Below are positions 51,439 to 60,317 of a DNA stretch of 64,000 nt, piece by piece. The notes below the pieces were generated by a model. The model worked only from the letters and a program-made list of their open reading frames with translations, was not told the origin of the DNA and did not search any database. The stretch is from contig JAFXUZ010000050.1 in assembly GCA_017524725.1 (NCBI GenBank), forward strand, positions 1-64,000. Reading direction: 5' to 3'. This DNA comes from Clostridia bacterium (GTDB lineage: Bacteria > Bacillota > Clostridia > Christensenellales > Aristaeellaceae). The first letter of the stretch is position 1. Every line of letters begins with the position of its first letter. The position numbers and the translations under genes are program-made.

Positions 51439-53046
51439 TTAACCGTTCCCCGCCAGCTGCAGCATGACAAGCGTATACCCTTCATTCGGACGGAACAGGA
51501 CAAAGACACTGGCGCCGGCGTCATATCGGGAATCCTTCGGAGAGGCGTTCAGGTGAACAAATTTCGCGTCTCCCACATCGCGGACATAGACCAGCTCCGG
51601 TTTGCGGATCTCGCCGGTCAGTCCGGGGACAAGGACGTCCAATTCCTTCACCGTCCACTCCCGGACACCGTTCAGTTCTTCCATATCCATCACATGGCTT
51701 TCGATGTACTCCCCGTCGGTCACCCAGCGGTAGTCCTTCAGGTCCTGACTCATGTCCCATATGACGCCGTCGGAAGAAAACCAGAGATAAAAAGCAATAT
51801 CGTCTCCCTCTGCCATGCTGACTGACCAGCTTCCTGCCTCACGGTACGCCTCAAAGCGGCCCTCCGCTTCACGGCCCCTGACCCGGTCCCATACTTCCTT
51901 CGCAAAGGACACGGCGTCGCTTTCCGTTTTTATCCGCCTGTTCCCATGGAGCGCTTCCGTCAGGTAATGTTCCTCAATGGGCCAGGGCACCCCCATTTCC
52001 AGCTGTTCCTTTGTTTCCGACGTAGCGAAAGCGCCCACGAGGCACATGGACGCGAGCACCGTGAAGGTCACGGCCAGCCAGCGAAGGGGCTTTCCGCCCC
52101 GCATCACAGTCTCCACCCGGGTCTTCAGGCGTTTTCCCGTCATGGTCATCCCCGTGGCCAGGACGCCCAGGCCCGGCGCGTTCCTGCGGGCGGCGGACAG
52201 CACCAGCACGCCGGCATAGCTTTTCCTTTCATCCGGGTCCATGGGTCCGGTCACCCGGTCGTCGCATCTCAATTCGCTGTCCGTACGGCTCATGGCGGCG
52301 GCGAGCCACACCAGCGGATCAAACCAGTGGACCGCGCAGCAAAGAAGCCGCAGGACTCCCCAAAGGTGATCCCTGTTTTTCAAATGGCAGATCTCGTGGG
52401 TCAGCACATGGATCGCGTCCTGGGGGGACGCGCTGAGCGGCAGCGCGATATATGGGCGGAAGACTCCCACAAGGCATGCGCTGGGCAGGGGATCTGTGAA
52501 AAACACCGGCACAGGCATGACACCCCGTTCGCGGCACAGCGCCTCATACCTTTCCTTCAGTTCGCCTGAGATCGGTTCGATCCGGTCCGCCCTGAGCCGC
52601 ATGCGGAAGCGGAGATTGCTGAATATGAACCATGCCGAAACCAGCAGGACGCCCGCCAGCCACACCTTCGCCAGGGTGATGGCCGCACTCGCGTCCTGGA
52701 TCCCATCGCTGAGCCTGGTCACGGCTTCATAACCCGTCATGTTGTCAGCGCGCCAGAAAACGTCGCTCAAACGGCTCACTGCGTCATTCAGGCGCACCTT
52801 GACCTGCCCCGCGATAGGGCGGATGGCCGCGTCGGCGGCGAACGGGGAACGGATGCTGTGGATCACCGGGTTCGTAAGCGACAGGGGACACAGAAGCCGA
52901 AAGGCGATCAGGAACCATCCGAAGCAGATAGCGCCGTTCCCCAGCCCTTTCCACAAAAACCTTCGCAACACGGTCATCAGTACAATGGCGATGCAGGCCA
53001 TGATGTTGGCTTCGATCAGGAAATTGTATATTGTTGCTGAACGCAT
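51439..53046 (-). CDS. BlaR1/MecR1-type M56 membrane metallopeptidase (antirepressor)
   Basis: A 535-residue membrane protein of peptidase family M56. Three helices come first, then the zinc site HVLTHEICHLKNRDHLWG (HExxH near residue 220) and a fourth helix in LRWLAVTFTVLASMCLVGAF. The C-terminal ~190 residues are soluble and outside the membrane. They lack the SxxK penicillin-binding motif of true BlaR1, so the signal sensed is probably not a beta-lactam. It would inactivate the BlaI-type repressor encoded just upstream (68 bp gap). The ATG has GAGGAGG. Confidence 0.88.
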   Translation of the reverse strand: MRSATIYNFLIEANIMACIAIVLMTVLRRFLWKGLGNGAICFGWFLIAFRLLCPLSLTNPVIHSIRSPFAADAAIRPIAGQVKVRLNDAVSRLSDVFWRADNMTGYEAVTRLSDGIQDASAAITLAKVWLAGVLLVSAWFIFSNLRFRMRLRADRIEPISGELKERYEALCRERGVMPVPVFFTDPLPSACLVGVFRPYIALPLSASPQDAIHVLTHEICHLKNRDHLWGVLRLLCCAVHWFDPLVWLAAAMSRTDSELRCDDRVTGPMDPDERKSYAGVLVLSAARRNAPGLGVLATGMTMTGKRLKTRVETVMRGGKPLRWLAVTFTVLASMCLVGAFATSETKEQLEMGVPWPIEEHYLTEALHGNRRIKTESDAVSFAKEVWDRVRGREAEGRFEAYREAGSWSVSMAEGDDIAFYLWFSSDGVIWDMSQDLKDYRWVTDGEYIESHVMDMEELNGVREWTVKELDVLVPGLTGEIRKPELVYVRDVGDAKFVHLNASPKDSRYDAGASVFVLFRPNEGYTLVMLQLAGNG

Positions 53047-53114
53047 AAAAAACCTCCTCTGTTACAGTACGGATAACAGATCGATCCCATGCATTTACCT
53101 CATCTGATTCTTTT

Positions 53115-53483
53115 TTATTTCTTCCTGCCTTCCATCACGTCCAGGATCTGCTTCAGGTCGTCCTCCGACAGGTCCCCGGACTCCACCAGGTGGCTTACAA
53201 GAAGGGACGCCTTCCCCTTGAAGATGTGGGACAGGAATTTGTGCGTTTCCTCAGTGGAGGCTTCCTCCCTTGTGATCAGTGGCGTATACAGCTTTGCCCT
53301 TTCGGAATCGTCCACGCTGACAGCGCCCTTTTCCGTCATTCGCTTGAGAAGCGTGATCACCGTATGCCTTGTCCATCCGGTCTCCGGCTCCAAAGTCCTT
53401 GTGATCTCCCCCATCGTACGGGGAGCATGATCCCAAAGTACCTCCATGATCTTCCATTCCGCTTCTGTGACCTGTACTGCCAT
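53115..53483 (-). CDS. BlaI/MecI/CopY-type repressor
   Basis: A 122-residue winged-helix repressor. VTEAEWKIMEVLWDHAPRTM, GWTRHTVITLLKRMTEKGAV and LVSHLVESGDLSEDDLKQI are characteristic of the family; a dimer binds palindromic operators and is cleaved by an M56 partner. GGAGG precedes the ATG. Two matching operator-like palindromes flank the -10 of its own consensus promoter, so the whole BlaI-BlaR1-sigma-secreted operon is predicted to be autorepressed. Confidence 0.93.
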   Translation of the reverse strand: MAVQVTEAEWKIMEVLWDHAPRTMGEITRTLEPETGWTRHTVITLLKRMTEKGAVSVDDSERAKLYTPLITREEASTEETHKFLSHIFKGKASLLVSHLVESGDLSEDDLKQILDVMEGRKK

Positions 53484-53504
53484 AAAGTGACCTCCGTTTC
53501 TTTG

Positions 53505-53556
53505 GTTGACACGTGTCTACTATTGATAGTATACAATTGTCTACTCGTTTTGTCAA
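53505..53556 (-). promoter_or_regulatory. Promoter and twin BlaI-type operators of the blaI operon
   Basis: Minus-strand TTGACA (53551-53556), exactly 17 bp, TATACT (53528-53533). GTAGACAATTGTATAC (53529-53544) lies between the boxes and GTAGACACGTGTCAAC (53505-53520) just after the -10. Both share AGACAnnTGT, close to the known TACAnnTGTA BlaI/MecI site. The centres are 24 bp apart. Confidence 0.85.
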
Positions 53557-53630
53557 TACTTTTTTTCCTTCAAAAATTTCTGTAAAGCTGATGAGCACTG
53601 AATGCTGCTTTACGTCCCGTTCCGGGTCTG

Positions 53631-53671
53631 AAAAAAGGCTGCGGGGAGTTTTCACATCCCCACAGCCTTTT
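53631..53671 (-). terminator. Terminator of the secreted-protein gene at 53693
   Basis: On the minus strand AAAGGCTG-GGGGA pairs with TCCCC-CAGCCTTT (one mismatch), followed by six T. It separates the secreted-protein cluster from the blaI promoter. Confidence 0.85.
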
Positions 53672-53692
53672 GACCTATCTTATATATTTCTA

Positions 53693-54775
53693 TCAGAGAC
53701 CTTCTTCAGCGGTTACCCAGTCCGTAAATTGTTCCTGAGTGTATATACCGTTTTCAGTCACTGACATTTTCCTGTTATTCCAGACCAGCTCCATCGCGGC
53801 AAACTGTTTTGCTACAATACCTTTTCCCTCGGAAGTGACGCCGTTGACTTTCACAAGGCAGCCGTTTTCCGCATAGGGATCCGTAGTCAGAATATAGGTC
53901 CCGTTGGTTGCGTCGTTTTCCGCAAATACCGTATTCCTGAGGCCGTTAAGATCAAAATCCAGAATAGCGACATCGTTCACATAAGCGATGCTCGTGTATC
54001 CGTCTTTCCTGATCTTATCGACCACATTCCCGGTAAGGTTCATGCGGATCTCCGTGACCGTTTCATAATCACTGTTGACCGCAATAATAACCAGTTTTTT
54101 GGGGTTATCCTTAACAGGTACGATCATATAAGGCACGGGTTTATTCTTCGCGCTCATAAGGATGTTACCGTACCGATCGCTGATCAGGGCAGGATCCACG
54201 GTAACAGACGGAACCGGCTTTGCGGTCGGCGCGGGGGTCGGAGCCGCAGGCGCTGCGGTCACGTCCGGCGCAGTTGTCGGATCGGCCGGTGCAGCGGTCA
54301 CGTCAGGTGCAGCTGTCGGATCTGCCGGCGCCGCGGTCACGTCAGGTGCCACGGTCGGATCTGCCGGCACAGCGGTCACATCAGGTGCCTGCGTCGGATC
54401 AGCCGGGACTAACGTAGGTTCAACCGGAGCAGGAGTATCCGTCGGCTGTTCTGTGGGCTTTGCAGTGGGAGCTTTTGTAGGCAGCGCTGCCACAAAGGTT
54501 GCGCTTCCGCCGCTTGCGCCCCAGTATGCGGTCGTAGTCACTTTATGGGTCAAACCGTCCGCCGGAACGCTGTAAGTCTTTGAAGGACTGGTATCGCCTA
54601 CAAAAGTGCCGGTATCTTTCCCATCAATGTAGACTACGTTCATTCCCCGGGTATCGGTGGTGCTCACTGTCAAGATCCCGTTTTCCCACGTTACAGAGAT
54701 ACTGGCAAGGGCGTTGGTTGCGCAAAGCAGTACGAACACTACGACAGACAGCAGCAAGCAAAATCTTTTTCTCAT
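53693..54775 (-). CDS. Secreted A-B module protein with Pro/Thr linker
   Basis: A 360-residue secreted protein. The signal peptide (LLLSVVVFVLLCATNALA) is followed by module A (about 25-95, ISVTWENGILTVSTTDTRGM, IDGKDTGTFVGDTSP). A linker of repeated Ala-Pro-Asp-Pro-Thr and PDVTA units spans about 97-190. Module B (about 195-350) has GNILMSAKN, KLVIIAVNSDYETV, AYVNDVAILDF and AENGCLVKVNGV. Modules A and B recur, separated by Cys repeats, in the protein at 55442. It starts 51 bp after the small secreted gene at 54827, likely one transcript. Function unknown. Confidence 0.8.
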   Translation of the reverse strand: MRKRFCLLLSVVVFVLLCATNALASISVTWENGILTVSTTDTRGMNVVYIDGKDTGTFVGDTSPSKTYSVPADGLTHKVTTTAYWGASGGSATFVAALPTKAPTAKPTEQPTDTPAPVEPTLVPADPTQAPDVTAVPADPTVAPDVTAAPADPTAAPDVTAAPADPTTAPDVTAAPAAPTPAPTAKPVPSVTVDPALISDRYGNILMSAKNKPVPYMIVPVKDNPKKLVIIAVNSDYETVTEIRMNLTGNVVDKIRKDGYTSIAYVNDVAILDFDLNGLRNTVFAENDATNGTYILTTDPYAENGCLVKVNGVTSEGKGIVAKQFAAMELVWNNRKMSVTENGIYTQEQFTDWVTAEEGL

Positions 54776-54826
54776 TTAAAAATACCTCTGGCATCCATAT
54801 GATTATTTATATGCGATTTAATTCTG

Positions 54827-55207
54827 TTACCTGTAATATTCTCCCCAGGAATCAAATACCGTGCTTGATTCCGTTACTTTCTTTGAACCGGAAAGGTCAA
54901 CCTGGATCGCCAGAACGATTCCATGGACCTCAGTGGCGATTTCACCGTCTTCCACAATATCAGAGAAGATCGCATAACTTCCGCCCACAAAGAACACGGT
55001 GACACGGATGTAAAGCCTGCTGGATTCTTCTGTATCGGGATCATGGACCACCTTGCCGGAAATAAGTGAATTGCTGAGTTTCATATCCGTAAGCTTATAG
55101 CTGGGAGCGCCCTTCTCGCTTCCTGCCTTTTCCGCGGCAGCCGAGGAAACAAACAGCAATACAAGAACAGCAATCAGGGTCATGACTTTCATGGAAACAC
55201 GTTTCAT
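54827..55207 (-). CDS. Small secreted module C protein
   Basis: A 126-residue secreted protein: signal peptide (KVMTLIAVLVLLFVSSAAA), then one module (about 35-125) with YKLTDMKLSNSLISGKVVHD, LYIRVTVFFVGGSYAIFSD, VEDGEIATEVHG and a terminal FDSWGEYYR. The same module closes the 758-residue protein at 57997 (YKLEDMSYGANKITGKAVHD, VTVFFVGGTYAVFSD, FDTWGEYYND). It is predicted to be a beta-sandwich. AAGGAGG lies nine bases before the ATG, and a consensus promoter stands upstream. Confidence 0.8.
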   Translation of the reverse strand: MKRVSMKVMTLIAVLVLLFVSSAAAEKAGSEKGAPSYKLTDMKLSNSLISGKVVHDPDTEESSRLYIRVTVFFVGGSYAIFSDIVEDGEIATEVHGIVLAIQVDLSGSKKVTESSTVFDSWGEYYR

Positions 55208-55256
55208 TTGATGATTCCTCCTTATTATTCATGGTTTACTTTATTAAACTTGAATC

Positions 55257-55285
55257 AGTATAATTCAGAATCTATTCTTTGTCAA
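55257..55285 (-). promoter_or_regulatory. Promoter of the C and A-B module genes
   Basis: Minus-strand TTGACA (55280-55285), 17 bp, TATACT (55257-55262), about 50 bp before the start at 55207. Confidence 0.8.
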
Positions 55286-55363
55286 CCATACCGAATGTAA
55301 CAAACTTCCTTTTGTCTTCCTGCGTTGAAATGTACCTTTCATTTTATTCTCCTGTTTCTTTAC

Positions 55364-55423
55364 AATATAAGAGACTGTGAAGTCTCCGTGTATGAACACT
55401 TCGATTTCACAGTCCCTTATATT
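55364..55423. terminator. Long inverted repeat after the gene at 55442
   Basis: 18-base arms 55364-55381 and 55406-55423 pair with two mismatches; the loop holds a further GTGT/ACAC pair. It is AT-flanked but lacks a clean T tract, so it may stop transcription weakly or stabilise the 3' end. Confidence 0.5.
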
Positions 55424-55441
55424 TGGAATAAGGATTACTTC

Positions 55442-57739
55442 TTATTCAGCCTTGGGATAAATGCCGTCTTCAGCCACCAGGATCTTCTGTCCGTTGAACT
55501 CGAGATCCATAGGAGCAAACTTGACAGAGGGAGCCCTGCCGGCGGCAGTCACGCCTTCCACCTTCACCAGGCAGCCGTTCTCGGCTTCCGGATCGGTGAT
55601 GTATGCGCACTGGTCGATCGCTTCGGCAGTATCGAAGGTCGTGCCATCGATGCTGGTCAGCACAACGTTCAGCGAGGCCTTGCCGTTCACATAGGTGATG
55701 ACCTGGAAACCGTCGCCCATGATCTGCTTGATCACGTCCCTGCTGAGGTACATGCCGATCTCGGAGGTCCAATTTGCAGCCTTGGGATTCAGCACCGCGG
55801 TGATCACCAGGCAGGAATCGTCCTTGGGATCAACGGAAGCAATGTAATCCACATACTTGCCTTTGGCGTTGATCAGGATGCTGCCATAGAAGTTCATGAT
55901 AGCATTCTTTTCATCGGTGAAATTAAGCATTCCGCAGCGAGCGCACTTATATTCGGTCCTGATCAAAGAAGTGGGTTCCTGCTTCTTGTAATCATGGCCC
56001 AGGGCGGGAATGACTTCACGAGCCGCAAAGACCTTGCCGCAGACAGAGCACTTCAGTCCGTCAGTCAGGCCGGCCTTGGTGCAGGTTGGTTCCTTGCCGG
56101 GGATGACTTCTTCGGTGTGGCCCAGTGCGGGGATGACTTCCTGAGCAGCAAGTTCCTTGCCGCACACGGAGCACTTCTTGCCCTCGGTCAGGCCGGTCTC
56201 TTCACAGGTGGCAGCCTTGCCGGGAACAACTTCTTCGGTGTGGCCCGTGGCGGGGATCACTTCCTGAGCAACAAGTTCCTTGCCGCACACGGAGCACTTC
56301 TTGCCCTCGGTCAGGCCGGTCTCTTCGCAGGTAGCAGCCTTGCCGGGAACCACTTCTTCGGTGTGGCCCGTAGCGGGGATCACTTCCTGAGCAGCAAGTT
56401 CCTTGCCGCACACGGAGCACTTCTTGCCCTCGGTCAGGCCGTCTTCTTCACAGGTGGCAGCCTTGCCGGGAACGACTTCTTCGGTGTGGCCCAGGGCGGG
56501 GATGACTTCACGTGCTTTGATCACTTTACCGCAGACAGAGCACTTTTCGCCGTCAGCCAGGCCGCTCTTTTCGCAGGTGGGAGCCTTGCCGGGGATCACT
56601 TCAACGGTATGGCCTTTGGCGGGAATTTCTTCCTGCGCCTTCAGGACCTTGCCGCAGACGGAGCACTTTTCGCCTTCGGTCAGGCCGGCCTCTTCGCAGG
56701 TGGCATCCTTACCGGGGATCACTTCTTTGGTATGGCCCTTGGCAGGGATCTCTTTCTGCTCTTCAATAACCTTTCCGCAAAGTTCGCACTTGGCGCCTTC
56801 GGTGAGGCCTTTTTCTTCACAGGTGGGCAGTTTTCCTTCACCGACGGGCACGATCTTGTGCACGTGCACGTTAACGGTGTTGCTCATCAGGCCAACCATG
56901 GAATCGAAAACAAGCACGATATGATTGCCGGGGGTCAGGGAAATGGTCTTGCTGACGCTGCCGTCACCGCTGACGGTACCGGCGTTCTCTCCGTCCACCC
57001 AGAGTTCGGAAATGCCGTTCAGGCCCGAAACGCTGACTGTAAGGACACCGTTTTCATAGGACGCGCCGGAAATGACAGGAGCTTTGGGCTGCTCAACCGT
57101 AAAGGAAGCGTACGCAGTCTCGCCGTTGCCGTGGATCGCCAGGGTATGGGAGCCGGGCTTAAGGACGATGTTGATGGAGTTGGAGCCGTTGTTCACTGTA
57201 ACACCGGTGCTGACCCCGTCAACCCAGGCTTCACCGGGAAGGGGAGCCAGGTTGCTTACGGTGAAAGACAGTGCGCCATTCTTGTAACCGCCAAAGCTTA
57301 CGGCAAGAGGTCCGGGAGCGGCGGTGGGAATAGCAGTAGGTTCGGCCGTGGGTTCAGCAGTGGGTTCCGCAGTCGGTTCGGCCGTGGGTTCCGCAGTCGG
57401 TTCGGCCGTGGGTTCAGCGGTGGGTTCGGCCGTCGGTTCCGCGGTGGGTTCACCGGCCTGGAAGGAAGCGCTGCCGCCGGTAGCGCCAAAATAAGCGATG
57501 GTAGTTACACGGTGCGTTTTTCCATCCGCCGGGATAGAGAAAGACTGAGAGGGGCTTGTATCGCCGACATATTTTCCGGTATCCGCGCCGTCGATCAGGA
57601 TCATGTTCATTCCCACTGTATCCGTAGTGCTCACAGTCAATGTGCCATTATCCCAATAGGCAGAGATGCTGGCAAAGGCAGGAGCACACATCAGCAGGAG
57701 CATCACAACTGAAATCAAAAGGCCAAATCCCTTTTTCAT
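55442..57739 (-). CDS. Secreted A-B module protein with seven C-CxxC-H repeats
   Basis: A 765-residue secreted protein. After the signal peptide comes module A (SISAYWDNGTLTVSTTDTVG), a PTAEPTAEP linker (about 100-140), two Ig-like stretches (about 145-290), then seven 41-residue repeats (about 300-590). The repeats follow the pattern PGKAATCEETGLTEGKKC, SVCGKELAAQEVIPATGHTE: Cys 7, 18, 21 and His 36 of each unit could bind zinc. Module B ends the protein (INAKGKYVDYIASVDPKDD, AENGCLVKVEGV). The central repeats are nearly identical to one another at DNA level (56100-56500), indicating recent expansion. GGAGG precedes the ATG. Function unknown; adhesion or metal binding are options. Confidence 0.82.
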   Translation of the reverse strand: MKKGFGLLISVVMLLLMCAPAFASISAYWDNGTLTVSTTDTVGMNMILIDGADTGKYVGDTSPSQSFSIPADGKTHRVTTIAYFGATGGSASFQAGEPTAEPTAEPTAEPTAEPTAEPTAEPTAEPTAEPTAEPTAIPTAAPGPLAVSFGGYKNGALSFTVSNLAPLPGEAWVDGVSTGVTVNNGSNSINIVLKPGSHTLAIHGNGETAYASFTVEQPKAPVISGASYENGVLTVSVSGLNGISELWVDGENAGTVSGDGSVSKTISLTPGNHIVLVFDSMVGLMSNTVNVHVHKIVPVGEGKLPTCEEKGLTEGAKCELCGKVIEEQKEIPAKGHTKEVIPGKDATCEEAGLTEGEKCSVCGKVLKAQEEIPAKGHTVEVIPGKAPTCEKSGLADGEKCSVCGKVIKAREVIPALGHTEEVVPGKAATCEEDGLTEGKKCSVCGKELAAQEVIPATGHTEEVVPGKAATCEETGLTEGKKCSVCGKELVAQEVIPATGHTEEVVPGKAATCEETGLTEGKKCSVCGKELAAQEVIPALGHTEEVIPGKEPTCTKAGLTDGLKCSVCGKVFAAREVIPALGHDYKKQEPTSLIRTEYKCARCGMLNFTDEKNAIMNFYGSILINAKGKYVDYIASVDPKDDSCLVITAVLNPKAANWTSEIGMYLSRDVIKQIMGDGFQVITYVNGKASLNVVLTSIDGTTFDTAEAIDQCAYITDPEAENGCLVKVEGVTAAGRAPSVKFAPMDLEFNGQKILVAEDGIYPKAE
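56083..56710 (-). repeat. 123-bp coding tandem repeats (C-CxxC-H units)
   Basis: Successive 123-bp units encode 41-residue repeats; the ones at about 56100-56480 differ by only a few bases. The array is a hotspot for unequal recombination and assembly error. Confidence 0.8.
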
Positions 57740-57780
57740 TCTTATCCTCCTAAAAACTGTGTCTCTTCAATCAGATGAAT

Positions 57781-57978
57781 AACGGGGCAGCAACATGGTC
57801 AGGCATGCAATCAATTGAATATCATGGATTTTTGCTTTGCCTGTCTGCATCCGTCCCAGCTTTCGGAATTTTACGATGCCATGGACGGCAGCGTTGCCAG
57901 GGCGAATGCAGACGGGCAGGCGCTACCATGAAATTCGATCAATCACTTTGATGCCAGTCCACAATTTGCTGCCCCGTT
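57781..57978. repeat. 198-bp imperfect palindrome between two secreted-protein genes
   Basis: AACGGGGCAGCAA (57781-57793) is exactly complementary to TTGCTGCCCCGTT (57966-57978). Inside, GCCTG-TCTGCATCC (near 57839-57852) matches GAATGCAGACGGGCAGGC (57904-57921) with a 3-base bulge, and AT-rich segments also pair partly. It may be a structured RNA, an attenuator between cotranscribed genes, or a MITE relic. No gene is inside. Confidence 0.6.
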
Positions 57979-57996
57979 AGGGGATTGTTTCAGGTA

Positions 57997-60273
57997 TTAG
58001 TCGTTGTAATACTCGCCCCAGGTGTCGAAGATGACCATTTCAGCACCGGGAACCACGTTCTTGGAACCGGTCAGGGAGACGGACACAGCCAGCACAGTGC
58101 CATGCACTTCGATGTCGATCACGCCATCCTCAACATAGTCAGAGAACACAGCGTAGGTGCCGCCGACGAAGAATACGGTGACGCGGGCATACAGCTTGTC
58201 GGATTCAACGGTGGTGGCGTCATGGACAGCCTTACCGGTGATCTTGTTGGCGCCGTAGCTCATATCTTCCAGTTTGTAGGCAGCTTCCTCGTCAAACTCG
58301 AAGGGAACAGCTTCGGTCTTGGTCTCTCCGCAGGCAGTGCAGGTGAAGGTCTTCACGCCGTCTTCGGTGGGAGTGGCTTCCTTGGTGATCTTGCCATCGT
58401 CCCACTTGTGGCCGGTCGCGGGAACTTCCTTGACAGCCTCGATCACTTCGTTGCACACGCTGCAGGTTTTACCGGCGGTGGAGCCGGCCTTGGTGCAGGT
58501 GGGTTCAACGGCAGCGACCTCAACCACAGTGTGGCCCTTGGCGGGGATCTCAACGGGAGCAACAAGAACGTCGCCGCAAACAGAGCACTTGGTGCCGGCG
58601 GTGTAGCCGACTTCGGTGCAGGTGGGTTCAACAGCATCAACCTTCACATAGTCATGATGTCCGATCGCGGGGATCTTTTCGGGGGCAACCAGGATCTCGC
58701 CGCAGACAGAGCACTTCTTGCCAGCGGTAGAGCCGTCGGTCAGGCAGCCACCGGCAACTGCGGGGATTTCTTCCTCAGTGTGGGCCAGCTTTTCGATGGC
58801 AACAGTCTTCATGTAATCGCAGCGGGTGCAGGAAATCAGTTTCTTGCCAGCCTTGGCACAGGTGGCTTCAGTGACCACTTCTTCGATCAGATCATGACCG
58901 AGAGCCGGTACTTCTACGATCTCTTCGGTTCCGCACTTGGAGCAGACTTTCAAGATTGAGCCCTTCTCGGTGCAGGTGGGTGCTACAGATTTTTCGGACC
59001 AGGTGATGAAGTCATGATCATTTCCGCACAGTTCGGCGGGCTGATGCTGGGCAACTTTCTCCTCGTGGATATGGCAGCGGTTGCACTCACGCAGCCAGTA
59101 GCCATATTCATTATCACCCTGGTTGGGAGCAATGCGGAGTTCCCAATCAGACCAATCATGTCCGAGAGCGGGGATCTCTATTTTGTGAGTTTTGTGATCC
59201 TCGCTGTAGATGCAGTAGTACTCATCATAGCCGGGCTCTGTGCAGGTAGGCTTTTTAGTAGGCTCACCTTCTTTTTCGCCAGGAACATGGTACTTTTCTT
59301 CAATCTTGTAAACGTGAGCTTCGACTTCCCTTACTTCCTTCTTATCCTGATGATCAGGAACGACTACACCATTAACTTTACCATGGCAAAGTTCGCACTC
59401 CCAGGTTACTTCCTCGTGGAAGCAATCCTGCAGTCTGGACCTCGCCTTGATGACCCACTTGGCTTCGAGACGATTGCCTTCATTCTTTTGCTGCTTGTCG
59501 CCGCAACGCTTGCAGAAACGGACCCAGCTCTCGGGGGCGGCACAGGTAGCGGGGGATTCCATCACCCATTCGTCCCAATCGTGATAATCTTTATTGGGAT
59601 CCTTTTCTTTTTCCGTTTTAATTACTTCGCCCTTATCATCAACCACGAATTTGCCGCAGAATTTGCACTTCTCAACAATGATGGCTTTTTCGTCAAGACA
59701 CGTTGCGATATCAACCTCAACATATTCATGGGGAATGGGTTCAATCACACGGGGTTTTACATAATCGTTAACTAATCCGCATACCAGGCAGTAGTCTTCA
59801 GCCTTACCAGGGACGGTGCAGGTGGGTTCATCGGTGACACGGCCCCAGTTCTTGTCACCAGATTCGCTGGACCACTCATGTACCTTGACGACTGTTACTT
59901 CTTCCGCGCCGCAGACTGTGCAGACCTTATGAATTTCACAGCAAACATCTTTGGTGCCGATCTTCTTGGTAGTAATCTTCCAAGTGTGAGGAAGAGTGGC
60001 GATATACGCCTCGTGGAAATGAGTGGGATCGTTCAGACAGATGTATCTGGCGATACCCTTCACGGAACAAGTGGGTTCCCTGAGCACTTGGTCAAAAGAC
60101 ACGTCATGTTCGTCGAGGGTATGAACACGGCGGATGTCCTCATACGGAATGCCCTCACGCGTAGATGATCCCTGATCATCGTCATTCGCGTCAGTGCTTT
60201 CAGCAGCAATAGCCACAGCGCCGATCATCAGCAGCGCCAACAGCATAGCCAGGATTGCCAGAAGCTTTTTCAT
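57997..60273 (-). CDS. Secreted Cys-repeat protein ending in module C
   Basis: A 758-residue secreted protein. The signal peptide (KKLLAILAMLLALLMIGAVAIA) is followed by about ten divergent C...CxxC...H units from residue ~65 to ~660, e.g. EPTCSVKGIARYICLND and CEIHKVCTVCGAEEV, closing with near-regular units (EPTCTEVGYTAGTKC, SVCGDVLVAPVEIPAKGHT). Module C ends the protein (YKLEDMSYGANKITGKAVHD to FDTWGEYYND). The start at 60273 has GGAGG upstream. The units at the C-terminal end are the most regular, the N-terminal ones have drifted. Zinc binding is likely by analogy to C-CxxC-H folds; the role is unknown. Confidence 0.82.
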   Translation of the reverse strand: MKKLLAILAMLLALLMIGAVAIAAESTDANDDDQGSSTREGIPYEDIRRVHTLDEHDVSFDQVLREPTCSVKGIARYICLNDPTHFHEAYIATLPHTWKITTKKIGTKDVCCEIHKVCTVCGAEEVTVVKVHEWSSESGDKNWGRVTDEPTCTVPGKAEDYCLVCGLVNDYVKPRVIEPIPHEYVEVDIATCLDEKAIIVEKCKFCGKFVVDDKGEVIKTEKEKDPNKDYHDWDEWVMESPATCAAPESWVRFCKRCGDKQQKNEGNRLEAKWVIKARSRLQDCFHEEVTWECELCHGKVNGVVVPDHQDKKEVREVEAHVYKIEEKYHVPGEKEGEPTKKPTCTEPGYDEYYCIYSEDHKTHKIEIPALGHDWSDWELRIAPNQGDNEYGYWLRECNRCHIHEEKVAQHQPAELCGNDHDFITWSEKSVAPTCTEKGSILKVCSKCGTEEIVEVPALGHDLIEEVVTEATCAKAGKKLISCTRCDYMKTVAIEKLAHTEEEIPAVAGGCLTDGSTAGKKCSVCGEILVAPEKIPAIGHHDYVKVDAVEPTCTEVGYTAGTKCSVCGDVLVAPVEIPAKGHTVVEVAAVEPTCTKAGSTAGKTCSVCNEVIEAVKEVPATGHKWDDGKITKEATPTEDGVKTFTCTACGETKTEAVPFEFDEEAAYKLEDMSYGANKITGKAVHDATTVESDKLYARVTVFFVGGTYAVFSDYVEDGVIDIEVHGTVLAVSVSLTGSKNVVPGAEMVIFDTWGEYYND

Positions 60274-60317
60274 GATTACTCCTCCTAATGTGATAGTGTG
60301 TATAGATTCAAAGAACA

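Noticed and set aside
54162..54575. Val/Gly/Ala-rich plus-strand frame
   Set aside because: It is the complement of the Pro/Thr linker of the secreted A-B protein.
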